Assembly (NCBI GenBank): GCA_025355005.1
Contig: JANXLV010000307.1
Span: 1-59,391 of the forward strand
Length of the DNA: 59,391 bases
Direction of reading: 5' to 3'
Origin: Myxococcales bacterium
GTDB lineage: Bacteria > Myxococcota_A > Polyangia > Polyangiales > Polyangiaceae
The notes under the pieces are model-generated. The model did no database searches. It was given only the letters and a program-made list of their open reading frames with translations, and was not told where the DNA came from. A program made the position numbers and the translations under genes. Shown here in pieces: positions 10,279 to 19,781 of the stretch. Numbering within the stretch: position 1 is the stretch's first letter; every line of letters begins with the position of its first letter.

Positions 10279-11208
10279 TCAGGCGTCGAAGATCGACAGC
10301 GCGGTCGTGCCGAGGACCTGCGGCAACACTGCGCTGGGAATGCTCTTCGCGATGCGGATGATCTCGCGGTCCCACGCATACGGCAGGTTGGGAAAATCAG
10401 TGCCGTAGTAGATCCGATCCGGACGCGCCGCGAGCAGCCGCACGAACGACGGGAGCTCCGGGAAGTAGTCCGCGAGCATCATCGTCGTGTCCAGATAGAG
10501 GTTCTCGTGGCGCTCGAGCAGCCGCTCGTAGCCGTCGAACTCGTCCGCGCCCAGGTGCGGGACCACCATCCGGAGCTTCGGAAAAGCGAGCAGCACGCGC
10601 TCTGTACGGTCCACGCTACAGAGCTCGCGCGGGTTGCACTTGAGCGCGTCGCTCGCAGGTTCGCGGCCGGCGTGGATCACGAGCGGCTTGTTCCTTCGCT
10701 CGCACAGCTCGTAGATCGGGAAGAGCGCCTTCTCATCGTCGGGTGAGAAGCATTGGACGTGGCAGTGAAGCTTCACGCCCGAAAGCCCGAGGGCGAATCC
10801 TTCTTCGAGGATCTCGACCGCTCCGGGCTCACCCGGCAGGACGGTCGCGACCCCCGTGAGCCGCGGCTCAGCGCGGACGAGCTCCGCCATGTACGCGTTC
10901 ATCATGCGCGCGAGCCCTGGCGCGTGCGCGTAGTGCAAGCCCACGACGCGCGCGACCCCACGCGAGAAGAGGAAGCGCAGCACCTCTGGCGCGTCGAGCT
11001 TGTAGCGAACCGGCCATCCGTATGCGTCGAACCAGCGCCAGATCGCGCGGAACATCCGATCCGGAAACAGGTGCACGTGGCCGTCCACCACCATGGGCAG
11101 CGCCTCCGGAAGACGCGCGCCCTCTGGGTCTGCGACGGCAGGGAGCGGCATCTGCATGCGCGGAAAGCATGGCGCGGTGGACGGCGAGGTGGGTGCTTCT
11201 TCTGCCAT
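10279..11208 (-). CDS. Amidohydrolase-2 family metal-dependent hydrolase
   Basis: 309 aa. It shows the TIM-barrel amidohydrolase_2 pattern: DGHVHLF (HxH metal motif, about 42-48), KLHCHVQCFSP, VIHAGREP, VVPHLGADEFDGY, and near the end YYGTDFPNLPY with the usual metal-binding Asp. This family includes decarboxylases and hydrolases of aromatic and lactone acids, and the substrate cannot be read from sequence. No signal peptide, so cytoplasmic. Its 3' end faces the propeller lipoprotein (13-bp gap) and its start lies 15 bp from the start of the next plus-strand gene. Confidence 0.85.
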   Translation of the reverse strand: MAEEAPTSPSTAPCFPRMQMPLPAVADPEGARLPEALPMVVDGHVHLFPDRMFRAIWRWFDAYGWPVRYKLDAPEVLRFLFSRGVARVVGLHYAHAPGLARMMNAYMAELVRAEPRLTGVATVLPGEPGAVEILEEGFALGLSGVKLHCHVQCFSPDDEKALFPIYELCERRNKPLVIHAGREPASDALKCNPRELCSVDRTERVLLAFPKLRMVVPHLGADEFDGYERLLERHENLYLDTTMMLADYFPELPSFVRLLAARPDRIYYGTDFPNLPYAWDREIIRIAKSIPSAVLPQVLGTTALSIFDA

Positions 11209-11223
11209 GGAAAGGGCGCGCTG

Positions 11224-11742
11224 ATGCTAGCCTTTCGAACCGTGGAAGACACGCGGGCACTCGTTCACCGCATCCGGAATGACCTGCAGCTCGTGTCGAG
11301 CATCATCCACGCAGAGCTGTCCGTCGCGATCTCGGAGGAGGCGCGCGCCGTGCTCTCCGCGATGGATCGCCGCATGCTGGCGATCAACCTGAGCTACACG
11401 GGCGAGGAGACGACGCACGTGCAGCTGCCTCGCTACCTGAGCGATCTCTGCCAGGCGCTCGGACAGCGGCTAGGCGCTTGCCCGGACCGCACCGTGACGA
11501 ACCTCGCGGCGCGGCGCATCGGGATGATCGCCGCGGAGGCGCTCGGCGCTGCGAACTGCCCGACGGAGCTCGCGCTCCTTTCCAGTGGCGCCGCGCTCAG
11601 CATCAGCATCACGCGAGAGGGGCACACGGGCGAGTGGATGACCGGCCTTTGCCGCGAGCTTGCCCTCGATCTGATCCAGCAGCTGGACGGGCGACTCCTG
11701 TCCGACACCACGAGGCTGTTCTCGTTCGAGTTCGAGGCGTAG
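11224..11742 (+). CDS. Small HisKA_2/ChpT-like phosphotransfer candidate
   Basis: 172 aa from ATG 11224; a GTG at 11242 is an alternative start. Residues 11-80 fit the dimerisation/phosphoacceptor helices of the HisKA_2 class: HRIRNDLQLVSSII with His15, then a second helix ending DLCQAL. The remaining ~90 residues resemble the start of an HATPase fold but have no clear N-box Asn, no DxGxG and no G2 box. This is the arrangement of ChpT-type histidine phosphotransferases, which keep the fold but lose ATP binding. No sensor domain and no membrane segment. It precedes the aldo/keto reductase by 3 bp, so the two are probably co-transcribed. Confidence 0.6.
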   Translation: MLAFRTVEDTRALVHRIRNDLQLVSSIIHAELSVAISEEARAVLSAMDRRMLAINLSYTGEETTHVQLPRYLSDLCQALGQRLGACPDRTVTNLAARRIGMIAAEALGAANCPTELALLSSGAALSISITREGHTGEWMTGLCRELALDLIQQLDGRLLSDTTRLFSFEFEA

Positions 11743-11745
11743 CGC

Positions 11746-12591
11746 ATGCAGAAGCGCCATTTCGGTCCGCTCCACGATCTCGTTCCCGTCATCGGGATCG
11801 GCACGTGGAACATGGAACAGGCACCGCGTGAGCGCGCGGTCGCCTCGATCCACAAGGCGATCGACCTCGGGATGACTCACGTCGACACCGCGGAGCTCTA
11901 CGGTCGCGGCGTGGTCGAAGAGATCGTCGGTGAGGCGATCGTCGGACATCGCGGTCAGGTGTTCCTCACGTCGAAGCTCCTCCCGAGTCACGGTACGTAT
12001 GCGGGGACCATCCTGGCGTGCGAGCGCTCACTTGGTCGGCTACGCACCGACCACCTGGACCTCTACCTTCTCCACTGGCCGGAGAGCATGCCGCTCGAGG
12101 ACACGTTTAGGGCGATGGAGACGCTGCAGAAGGAGGGAAAGATCCGCGCTTGGGGGGTTTCGAACTTCGACGTCGTCGATCTCGAGCGCGCGATCGAGAT
12201 GGTCGGGCCCGGCAAGATCGTCTGCAACCAGGTCCTCTACAACCTGCTCGAGCGCGACATCGAGCACGTGCTGCTCCCCTTCTGCGAGCGCAACCAGATC
12301 GCGGTCGTGGGCTACAGCCCGTTCGGCACGGGCGACTTCGGACAGGCAGGCTCGTGGCGTCTCGACGTGCTGGCGAAGATCGGAAAGGCCCACGGCGCCT
12401 CGGCGCGCGCAGTGGCGCTGCGTTTCCTCGTCCGCCGCCCATCCCTCTTCACCATCCCCAAGTCCCTCGACGACGCCCACCTGGCGGAGAACGCGGAGGC
12501 CGGCGACCTCGTCCTCTCCGACGCAGAGCTCCACGAGATCATGCGCACCTTCCCCGCAGGTGAGCCAAAATCCAAGATGCCCTTCACCTGA
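11746..12591 (+). CDS. Aldo/keto reductase
   Basis: 281 aa. The catalytic tetrad is visible: Asp47 (HVDTAELYG), Tyr52, Lys77 (LTSKLLP) and His110 (YLLHWPE). SNFD and QVLYNL blocks and the C-terminal IPKSLD segment, which binds NADPH in this family, are present. Normal length for an AKR. Expected to reduce aldehydes or ketones with NADPH in the cytoplasm. Its 3' end overlaps the convergent HD-domain gene by 8 bp. Confidence 0.93.
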   Translation: MQKRHFGPLHDLVPVIGIGTWNMEQAPRERAVASIHKAIDLGMTHVDTAELYGRGVVEEIVGEAIVGHRGQVFLTSKLLPSHGTYAGTILACERSLGRLRTDHLDLYLLHWPESMPLEDTFRAMETLQKEGKIRAWGVSNFDVVDLERAIEMVGPGKIVCNQVLYNLLERDIEHVLLPFCERNQIAVVGYSPFGTGDFGQAGSWRLDVLAKIGKAHGASARAVALRFLVRRPSLFTIPKSLDDAHLAENAEAGDLVLSDAELHEIMRTFPAGEPKSKMPFT

Positions 12592-13246
12592 ACGTTCGAA
12601 GTTCGCTACGCAGCTGGTCCAGGTACGAGCGGAGGTAGGCGGTGCGCGTGCGGGCTTCGATCCTCGCTGGGGCGGTGTGCATCCGGGATTCGAGGAGGAG
12701 CAGCTTCTTCTCGAAGTGATCTAGCGCGAACGCTTTGTCGTCCAGTGGGCGCGTCTTGGCGAAGGGCTCTTGCTCTTCGTAGAAGGCGCTCTTCATGTCT
12801 GCGGCGGTGGCGAAGCAGCGGGCGATGCCGATGGCGCCGATCGCGTCGAGGCGGTCGGCGTCCTGGAGGACCGCGGACTCGAGCGACGACGGCGCCTGGC
12901 CCTTCGAGAACGCGTGATCGCGGATCGCGTCGGCTACGCGGCGTGCGAACGTCGGCTCGGCTCCGCGTTCGATGAGCAGCGCGAGGGCGGCCTCCGCGCA
13001 AACGTCGCCTGCCGTGGCCGAGCGTAGATCGTTCTTCTTGAACGTCACGAGCTCGTGAAGGAGCGCGGCGGTGCGCACGACGTCGACGTCTGCGTGCACC
13101 TCCTTCGCGATGTGGACTCCGTGGGATGCAACACGTGCAACATGCAAGTAATCGTGAGATGGCTCGCGTCCCTGCATCACGTCGCGCACGTGGGCGACCA
13201 GCGGCAAATCCGTCTCTGCCCACGGGCCCGGGTGCGTGGCGCTCAC
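12584..13246 (-). CDS. HD-superfamily hydrolase-like protein with HE variant
   Basis: 220 aa from GTG 13246, which overlaps the stop of the LOG gene (GTGA), so translation is probably coupled. The family pattern is HDYLHVARVA (His31), then AALLHEL where His64-Glu65 replaces the usual His-Asp, and DADRLDAIGAIGIARCF near 130-145. It resembles YedJ/YpgQ-type phosphohydrolases that act on nucleotides. The Glu could still bind metal but is not standard. It overlaps the aldo/keto reductase gene tail-to-tail (12584-12591). Confidence 0.75.
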   Translation of the reverse strand: MSATHPGPWAETDLPLVAHVRDVMQGREPSHDYLHVARVASHGVHIAKEVHADVDVVRTAALLHELVTFKKNDLRSATAGDVCAEAALALLIERGAEPTFARRVADAIRDHAFSKGQAPSSLESAVLQDADRLDAIGAIGIARCFATAADMKSAFYEEQEPFAKTRPLDDKAFALDHFEKKLLLLESRMHTAPARIEARTRTAYLRSYLDQLRSELRTFR

Positions 13247-13875
13247 GGCGCGCCTTTGGATGGCGCGAACGCGGCCAGCCGCGAGACGAGCGTGTCCGGC
13301 TCTGCCTCCACGACGTACAGGCTCTCGTGCTCGCGCGCGATGAAGCCCTCTTCCGCCACGTGCCGCGCGAACGTCACGAACGGCGCGAAGTAGCCGGCCA
13401 CGTCGAGCATGCCGATCGGCTTGTCGTGCAGGCCGATCTGCGCCCACGTGAGCACCTCGAAGAGCTCGTCCATCGTGCCGAAGCCGCCGGGCAGCGCGAT
13501 GAACGCATCCGCCATGTCTGCCATCATCTTCTTGCGCTCGTGCATGCTGTCGGTGATGCGGAAGTCCAGAACGCCTGGGTGCGCGACCTCCTTGTCCACG
13601 AGCCATCGCGGCATGATGCCGACGAGCTCGCCGCCCGCGGAGATCACTGCGTCCGACAGCGCCCCCATGAGGCCCGTCTTGCCGCCACCGTAGATGACCC
13701 CGATGCCGCGGGACGCAAGCTCGGCGCCGAGGAGCGCGGCCGCCTCTGCGTACGCGGGGTTGTTCCCGTTTCGCGACCCCGCGTACACCGTGACACGTCG
13801 CAACACGCGCCGCTCCGGGGCGGGATAACCCTCCATGCCTTCAAGTCCTTCGCGCGTGGGAAGCGTGGAAGCCAC
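13243..13875 (-). CDS. LOG family (TIGR00730) nucleotide phosphoribohydrolase-like
   Basis: 210 aa. The lysine-decarboxylase-like LOG fold is clear: VYAGSRNG, IYGGGKTGLMGALSDA, PRWLVDKE, MHERKKMM and the PGGFGTMDELFE motif. LOG enzymes release the free base from N6-modified AMP (cytokinin activation) or hydrolyse purine and pyrimidine monophosphates (PpnN-type). The next gene, an HD-type hydrolase, overlaps by 4 bp, so a joint role in nucleotide turnover is a reasonable inference. The first ~25 residues before VLRRVTVYAG look like a disordered extension. Confidence 0.92.
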   Translation of the reverse strand: MASTLPTREGLEGMEGYPAPERRVLRRVTVYAGSRNGNNPAYAEAAALLGAELASRGIGVIYGGGKTGLMGALSDAVISAGGELVGIMPRWLVDKEVAHPGVLDFRITDSMHERKKMMADMADAFIALPGGFGTMDELFEVLTWAQIGLHDKPIGMLDVAGYFAPFVTFARHVAEEGFIAREHESLYVVEAEPDTLVSRLAAFAPSKGAP

Positions 13876-13945
13876 AACGCCACAGTAGCCCTCCCCCGGG
13901 AGTGGATGCGCGAAAACCCCCTGGGCTGGTCGCGTAGGCGTATGC

Positions 13946-15283
13946 TTGCTGGCTATGTCCGGCGACGCGCTGGGGCTCGTGGGTCACGTGGTGGATCAGC
14001 TTCGATTCGACGAGCTCGTCGACGAGGGCGGGTTCGGCTACGTCTATCGCGGGGTCCACCTTGGCATGGACGAACCCGTCGCCATCAAGTGCCTGAAGGT
14101 GAAGGCGCAGGACCCGCGACTCGCCGAAGGCTTCGTGAAGCGCTTCCGGGACGAGACGAAGATTGCCTATCGCCTCTCGCAGGGAAACCTGGACATCGTG
14201 CGCAGCATCTCCAGCGGCACGCTCACTGCGCGCGGCGGAATGCTCGTCCCGTACATGGTGCTCGAATGGCTCGAGGGCTGGCCGCTGACGACCGAGCTCG
14301 CGTATCGCCGCGACGATGGACGCGGGGGCATGTCGCTGATCGAGATGGTGGAGATGCTGGACTCCGCGGCGCTGGCGCTTGGCTTCGCGCACACGCAGGG
14401 CGTCGTTCACCGCGACATCAAGCCCGGCAACCTGTTCCTCGCGCGCACGCGCGCCGGCACACGCCTCAAGGTGCTCGATTTCGGGCTCGCCAAGATCGTC
14501 GACCCCGACGGCATCATGGACGCGCCAGCTGGAGCAGAGACTGGGAGCCACGTCTTCATCGCCTCGCCGTCGTACGGTGCGCCGGAGCAGTTCTCCAAGA
14601 AGCTCGGGCCCGTGGGTCCGTGGAGCGACGTGTACTCGCTCGCGCTCGTGGCGATGGAGATGCTCACGTGCGCGAAGGTCCGGCCCGCGAAGAACCTGGT
14701 GGAGGGCATGATGCGCGCGCTGGATCCGCGCTTCGCTGAGCCCACGCCACGGAAGCTCGGTCTCACCGTTGGCGACGCGGTGGAGGCCGCGTTCGCGCGC
14801 GCGACGGCGCTGGACGCGCGTACGCGGTATCAGGACTGCAAGGAGGCATGGTCCGCGCTCCGCAGCGCAGTCCGCGAAGACCGGACCTACCATTCCGTCG
14901 CGCCGCCCACCGTTCGCAATCCGGGGAAGCCGGCGCTCGACAAGACCGCGGCGATGATGAACGCGCCCGTCATCCCGGCGGCCACGCCCAACCCGAGCAA
15001 GACCCTCGCGCTCGGGGCGCAGCTGCCCTTTGCCCTGCCGCCTTCTGCCGGCGCGATTCCGTCGCCACGGGCAGCCCCTTCCGGTCCTTCGTCCGCGAGG
15101 GTCCCTTCATCGGGTTTGCGCGCGCCGCTTTCGCAGCCGCTGTCGTCCTCACGCAGCGAGCCGACCACCACGTCGAAATCGAGTGGCCCGCTGCCGATGT
15201 GGCTCGCGGTGCTGCTTGCATTCGCGCTCGCGGCCGTGGGCCTGTTCGCGATCGGCTACGCGCTCCGGATCCGCCGCCGGTAG
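13946..15283 (+). CDS. Membrane-anchored Ser/Thr protein kinase
   Basis: 445 aa from ATG 13946; ATG 13955 (MSGDALG) is an equally possible start. Kinase domain about 20-300: the loop reads DEGGFGYVY, so the first glycine of the usual GxGxxG is Asp; Lys48, HRDIKPGN from 155, DFG from 178. The activation segment ends YGAPEQ. A low-complexity Ala/Pro/Ser linker follows, then one membrane segment (about 420-441) and a short Arg tail, with nothing outside the membrane. Inferred: a cytoplasm-facing tail-anchored kinase. It ends 12 bp from the convergent diiron gene. Confidence 0.9.
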   Translation: MLAMSGDALGLVGHVVDQLRFDELVDEGGFGYVYRGVHLGMDEPVAIKCLKVKAQDPRLAEGFVKRFRDETKIAYRLSQGNLDIVRSISSGTLTARGGMLVPYMVLEWLEGWPLTTELAYRRDDGRGGMSLIEMVEMLDSAALALGFAHTQGVVHRDIKPGNLFLARTRAGTRLKVLDFGLAKIVDPDGIMDAPAGAETGSHVFIASPSYGAPEQFSKKLGPVGPWSDVYSLALVAMEMLTCAKVRPAKNLVEGMMRALDPRFAEPTPRKLGLTVGDAVEAAFARATALDARTRYQDCKEAWSALRSAVREDRTYHSVAPPTVRNPGKPALDKTAAMMNAPVIPAATPNPSKTLALGAQLPFALPPSAGAIPSPRAAPSGPSSARVPSSGLRAPLSQPLSSSRSEPTTTSKSSGPLPMWLAVLLAFALAAVGLFAIGYALRIRRR

Positions 15284-15295
15284 CCCACCGCTGTC

Positions 15296-16485
<1,190 letters not shown>

Positions 16486-16489
<4 letters not shown>

Positions 16490-17679
16490 GTTCGCACCTC
16501 CACCACACACGCCTCGCGCGGCCGCGCCACGCATCCGAGGATCTCGCCGCGAGCGCGCTCGTCGGGGAGGAGGCAATTCGGCTCCTCCATCACGACCTCG
16601 CCGGAGCAGAGGCGCATGCGACACTCGCCGCATCCGCCCATCGCGCACGAGAACGGCGCTGCGAGGCCCCCACGCGTCGCGCCCGCGAGCAGAGTCTCGC
16701 CCGGAAGCAGCGTCAGCGAGACGGTGCGGCCGCCCATGGCCTTGAAGGTCACAGGCTGCGCTGGCGTGTCGATCCCGCTGCGGCTCTCCCCGTCCGTGCG
16801 ATCGTCCTGCGCGTTGTAGCGCTCTTCCAGGATGCGGCCTCCCGGTATTCCTCGCGCTGCCAGCACCTCGCGCGCTGCGGTGCGGACGGGCGCCGGACCA
16901 CACAAGAAGAAGAGCGCGGTGGGCGCGGACACGAACGGCACGGCGTCGAGCATGCGAGCGAGCACCTGCGCGTCCATGCGCCCAGCGAACGCGCGCGTTG
17001 GCCCTCCTGCGTGCGGCGCAACGTCGGCCGCGAGATCCTCGCGCGCGTGCAGGACGCGGAACCCTGGCTGGGTGAGCACGAGCGCCGCGAGCTCGTCCCG
17101 GAAGATCGTGGCCTCTGCGCTGCGGTTGCCGTAGAGCAGCGCGATCTCCTGGTCGCTCGCGCCAAGAGACAGCAGGATCGAATAGAGCGGCGTGACGCCG
17201 GAGCCCGCGCCGACCAGCACGAGCGGGCCCACATGCCCCACGGGGCGCACGAACGAACCATGAGGTCCCTCGACCGCGAAGCGATCACCCACCTTGGCGT
17301 GCGCGCAGAGGTACGTGGACACCACGCCGCCCGGCACGCGCTTCACCGTGATCTCGACCTCGGTGACCGCGCCCTCCGCACACGACACGGAGTAGTTGCG
17401 TCGGTGCACGCGGCCGAGCACTGGCACCGCGAGCGTGACGAACTGCCCTGCACGAAATGAGATCGGCCCGGTAGAGAGGCGCAGCGTGACTGCGTCCGGT
17501 GTGCGTCTGATGATCGCCACGACGGTCGCGTCACGCCCAACCAGTGCGGCGGCGGCGCTCGGCGCATGCCTTCGCGTCTCGAACGTCGAGGTCACGGGCG
17601 GCGGCCCTTCTCCGCGCAGTCGCCGGCTGGCGTGAACCGCGTCCCTCACCCACTGCCTGACGTGCCCTATCGTCTGCAT
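16486..17679 (-). CDS. Ferredoxin-NADP reductase-type electron transfer protein with C-terminal 2Fe-2S
   Basis: 397 aa from ATG 17679; an in-frame TTG 15 bp upstream is less likely. Residues about 50-150 form the FAD domain with the RxYS motif (Arg94-Asn-Tyr96-Ser97). The NAD(P)H domain carries GAGSGVTP at 157-164 and CGP at 260-262. The C-terminal plant-type 2Fe-2S domain has Cys345-x4-Cys350-x2-Cys353 and Cys383. This is the PaaE/HmpX or desaturase-reductase layout, able to pass electrons from NAD(P)H to a diiron enzyme. Its stop overlaps the diiron gene start. Confidence 0.92.
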
Positions 17680-17700
17680 CTGGACCCCTGCCAACGCACC

Positions 17701-17729
17701 AGCCTATCGGTCGGTAGACATTCTGTCAA
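17701..17729 (-). promoter_or_regulatory. Candidate sigma-70 promoter of the reductase/diiron operon
   Basis: Read on the minus strand: TTGACA (-35, 17724-17729), a 17-bp spacer and TAGGCT (-10, 17701-17706). The -35 is a perfect consensus; the -10 matches three of six positions. It lies 22 bp upstream of ATG 17679. Confidence 0.55.
17704..17717. promoter_or_regulatory. Palindromic operator-like site
   Basis: CTATCGGTCGGTAG is a near-palindrome resembling the ACCGACCGGTCGGT-like sites bound by several TetR-family repressors. It overlaps the -10 and spacer of the candidate promoter, the position expected for repression. No TetR gene is in the window. Confidence 0.45.
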
Positions 17730-17767
17730 GGGAGAACCGGCACGTTTACGGGGTAGGCTGCCTCCGC

Positions 17768-18445
17768 ATGCGGATCTTTGTTGCTGGTGCCACCGGGGCT
17801 ACGGGGCGCGTGCTTGTTCCCGAGGCCGCTGCGCGTGGCCACGAGCTCGTGCTCCACGTGCGGCCCCAATCTCGGGACAAGAGCCCGCTCGGCAAGGATC
17901 CTCGCGCGAAGATCTTCGACCTCGACGACCACGACGCGCTCACCGACGCGCTCCGCGGCTGTGACGTCTGCATCTCACTCGTTGGCACCATGAGGAATCG
18001 CTTTGCTGCGGGTGACACCTACGAGTCCTCGGACATCGGGTCCACGCGCGCGCTCGCGGCCGCTGCGAAGGAGGCCGGCGTGCCGCGGTTCCTCTTGCTC
18101 TCCTCCGTTGGCGCGGGCGGTGCGGGCGCCTACCTCAAGATGAAGGGCGAGTGCGAGCGCATCGTGAAGGACTCCGACCTGCGCTACACGATCTTTCGCC
18201 CCAGCGTGCTCGTGTCGCCGAAGGGCGCGGACGAAGGCCACCACGGCAAGCGCGACGATCAACCCGTGATGGACATCGCTCTTCGCGCGATGGGCGTGCT
18301 CCCCGGCTTGCGCGGCTTCTCCGTGGACTACAGGCCGATCGGCATCGACGTGCTCGTCCGCACTATGCTCGACGTTTTGGAGGCGAAGGGGACAAGCCGC
18401 GACGGCGAGATCGTCATGGGCCGCGACATGGTGAAAAGCAGCTAG
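17768..18445 (+). CDS. NAD(P)-binding atypical short-chain dehydrogenase (NmrA-like)
   Basis: 225 aa. It starts MRIFVAGATGATGRVL, with the GxxGxxG dinucleotide loop of atypical SDRs. RFLLLSSVGA and YTIFRPSVLV blocks are typical of the NmrA/SDR_a5 group, and the usual YxxxK is reduced to AYLKMKGECE. Function within the group ranges from redox sensing to quinone or ubiquinone-biosynthesis accessory roles. It is divergent from the reductase/diiron operon across an 88-bp gap holding the operator-like site, so shared control is possible. The lipoprotein gene follows 10 bp downstream. Confidence 0.8.
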   Translation: MRIFVAGATGATGRVLVPEAAARGHELVLHVRPQSRDKSPLGKDPRAKIFDLDDHDALTDALRGCDVCISLVGTMRNRFAAGDTYESSDIGSTRALAAAAKEAGVPRFLLLSSVGAGGAGAYLKMKGECERIVKDSDLRYTIFRPSVLVSPKGADEGHHGKRDDQPVMDIALRAMGVLPGLRGFSVDYRPIGIDVLVRTMLDVLEAKGTSRDGEIVMGRDMVKSS

Positions 18446-18455
18446 TCTCTTCTCC

Positions 18456-19778
18456 ATGCGACGCCGGTGGCTTCCCTTCCTCGCAGCTCTCGTCGCGCCA
18501 GCGCTGTACGCCGCGTGCGGCGACGATTCATCTGGTGGCGGCAAGAACCCTGGCGGCGATGCATCGACGGACGGGACCGCGGAGGCCGCGAACGACGATG
18601 GCGGGGCAGACGCAGAGGCCGGCCTCACCGGCGATCCGTGCGGTGATCGCTCCGGTCTGGTCGCCAACGCAGCATGGCCCATGGCGGGCGGCTGCCCGAA
18701 GCGCGGCGGTGTCACCCAGGTCGCCGGCCCGCACTCCACCACGATACGCTTCCGCGCGAGCGTCCCGGCCGGCGGCACGTCACCGGTGATCGACGCGGAC
18801 GGCACCATCTACGTGGCCACCGCGGACGGACGACTCGTCGGTGTGGATCTCGGTGGCGGCGTCACGGATGCTGGAGCCCAGCCTTCGTCGGACGCCGGCG
18901 ACGGCGGAGACGCAAGCAACGACGGTGGTACTGACGCTGCCGGCGGAAACGACGCGGGCCCATTTCCCACCGGCACCTCGATCGCAATCGGCAAGGGCGG
19001 GCAGCTCGTGTATGGAGAGTCCGACGGCAAGACGTACGCGTTCGCCGTCACCAGCACAGCGTCGTGGGCCCGCACGGTGGGTACACCGCTGGTCTCCTCT
19101 CCCGTCATCGGCCCCAGCGGCAACGTCTACGTCTCCGCAGGCGGCACGCTCTACGCGCTCTCCCTTGCGACAGGCATCCCCGTTTGGATGCAGTCTACAC
19201 ACGACGTCAACGCGGCCACCTCGCCCGCCATCGCCGACGGCGAGCTGGTCCTGATTGGCTCGGCGGACAAGCACGTCTATGCCTTCGACAAGTCCGGCGC
19301 TGGGCGCTGGAGCTTCGCCACGGGCGCGCCCATCGCCGCCACCGCGGGCGTGCTGGTGGATCGCACGGGAGCCGTGATCGCCGCGGATCAGAGCGGCACC
19401 GTGTACGCGCTCGCGCCCGACACGGGGAAGGAACGCTGGCACACGCCGCTCGGTTCGCCGGTGGTGAGCGGCTGCGCTGCGGGCCTGGATGCAGCCATTT
19501 TTTGCAGCTCCAGCGACGGCAAGGTGTTCGCGCTCGAGCCCAGCGGAAAGCTACGCTGGACCTACGCCACGCTCGGCGCGAACAGCGCGCCCATCGTCGA
19601 CGCCAACGGAATCGTCTACGTGGGCTCCGAGGACGGCCACCTCTACGCGATCGCGCCGTCCGGCAAGCTGCGCTTCGCGGTCACCGTGTTCGGCCCCGTT
19701 CGTGCGCAGCCCGCCATGGGCGGCGACGGCGCCATCTACGTCACCACCGACACCGAGCTCATCGGCATCGGCCCATAG
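18456..19778 (+). CDS. PQQ-type beta-propeller lipoprotein
   Basis: 440 aa. The signal peptide ends LYAAC (Cys21), followed by Gly/Asp-rich linkers, one of them interrupting the first blades (about 135-170). The body is made of PQQ-repeat blades such as VYVSAGGTLYALSLATG, VYALAPDTGKERWHTPLG and VYVGSEDGHLYAIAPSGKLRF. This resembles BamB/PQQ propellers but with no evidence of enzyme activity. Expected as an outer-membrane-attached or surface scaffold. It ends 3 bp before the end of the convergent CRTAC1-like gene. Confidence 0.88.
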   Translation: MRRRWLPFLAALVAPALYAACGDDSSGGGKNPGGDASTDGTAEAANDDGGADAEAGLTGDPCGDRSGLVANAAWPMAGGCPKRGGVTQVAGPHSTTIRFRASVPAGGTSPVIDADGTIYVATADGRLVGVDLGGGVTDAGAQPSSDAGDGGDASNDGGTDAAGGNDAGPFPTGTSIAIGKGGQLVYGESDGKTYAFAVTSTASWARTVGTPLVSSPVIGPSGNVYVSAGGTLYALSLATGIPVWMQSTHDVNAATSPAIADGELVLIGSADKHVYAFDKSGAGRWSFATGAPIAATAGVLVDRTGAVIAADQSGTVYALAPDTGKERWHTPLGSPVVSGCAAGLDAAIFCSSSDGKVFALEPSGKLRWTYATLGANSAPIVDANGIVYVGSEDGHLYAIAPSGKLRFAVTVFGPVRAQPAMGGDGAIYVTTDTELIGIGP

Positions 19779-19781
19779 AGA

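Noticed and set aside
7785..10379. 864-codon minus-strand frame through the lemA and propeller lipoprotein region
   Set aside because: It crosses two well-supported genes in other frames and has shadow-type composition.
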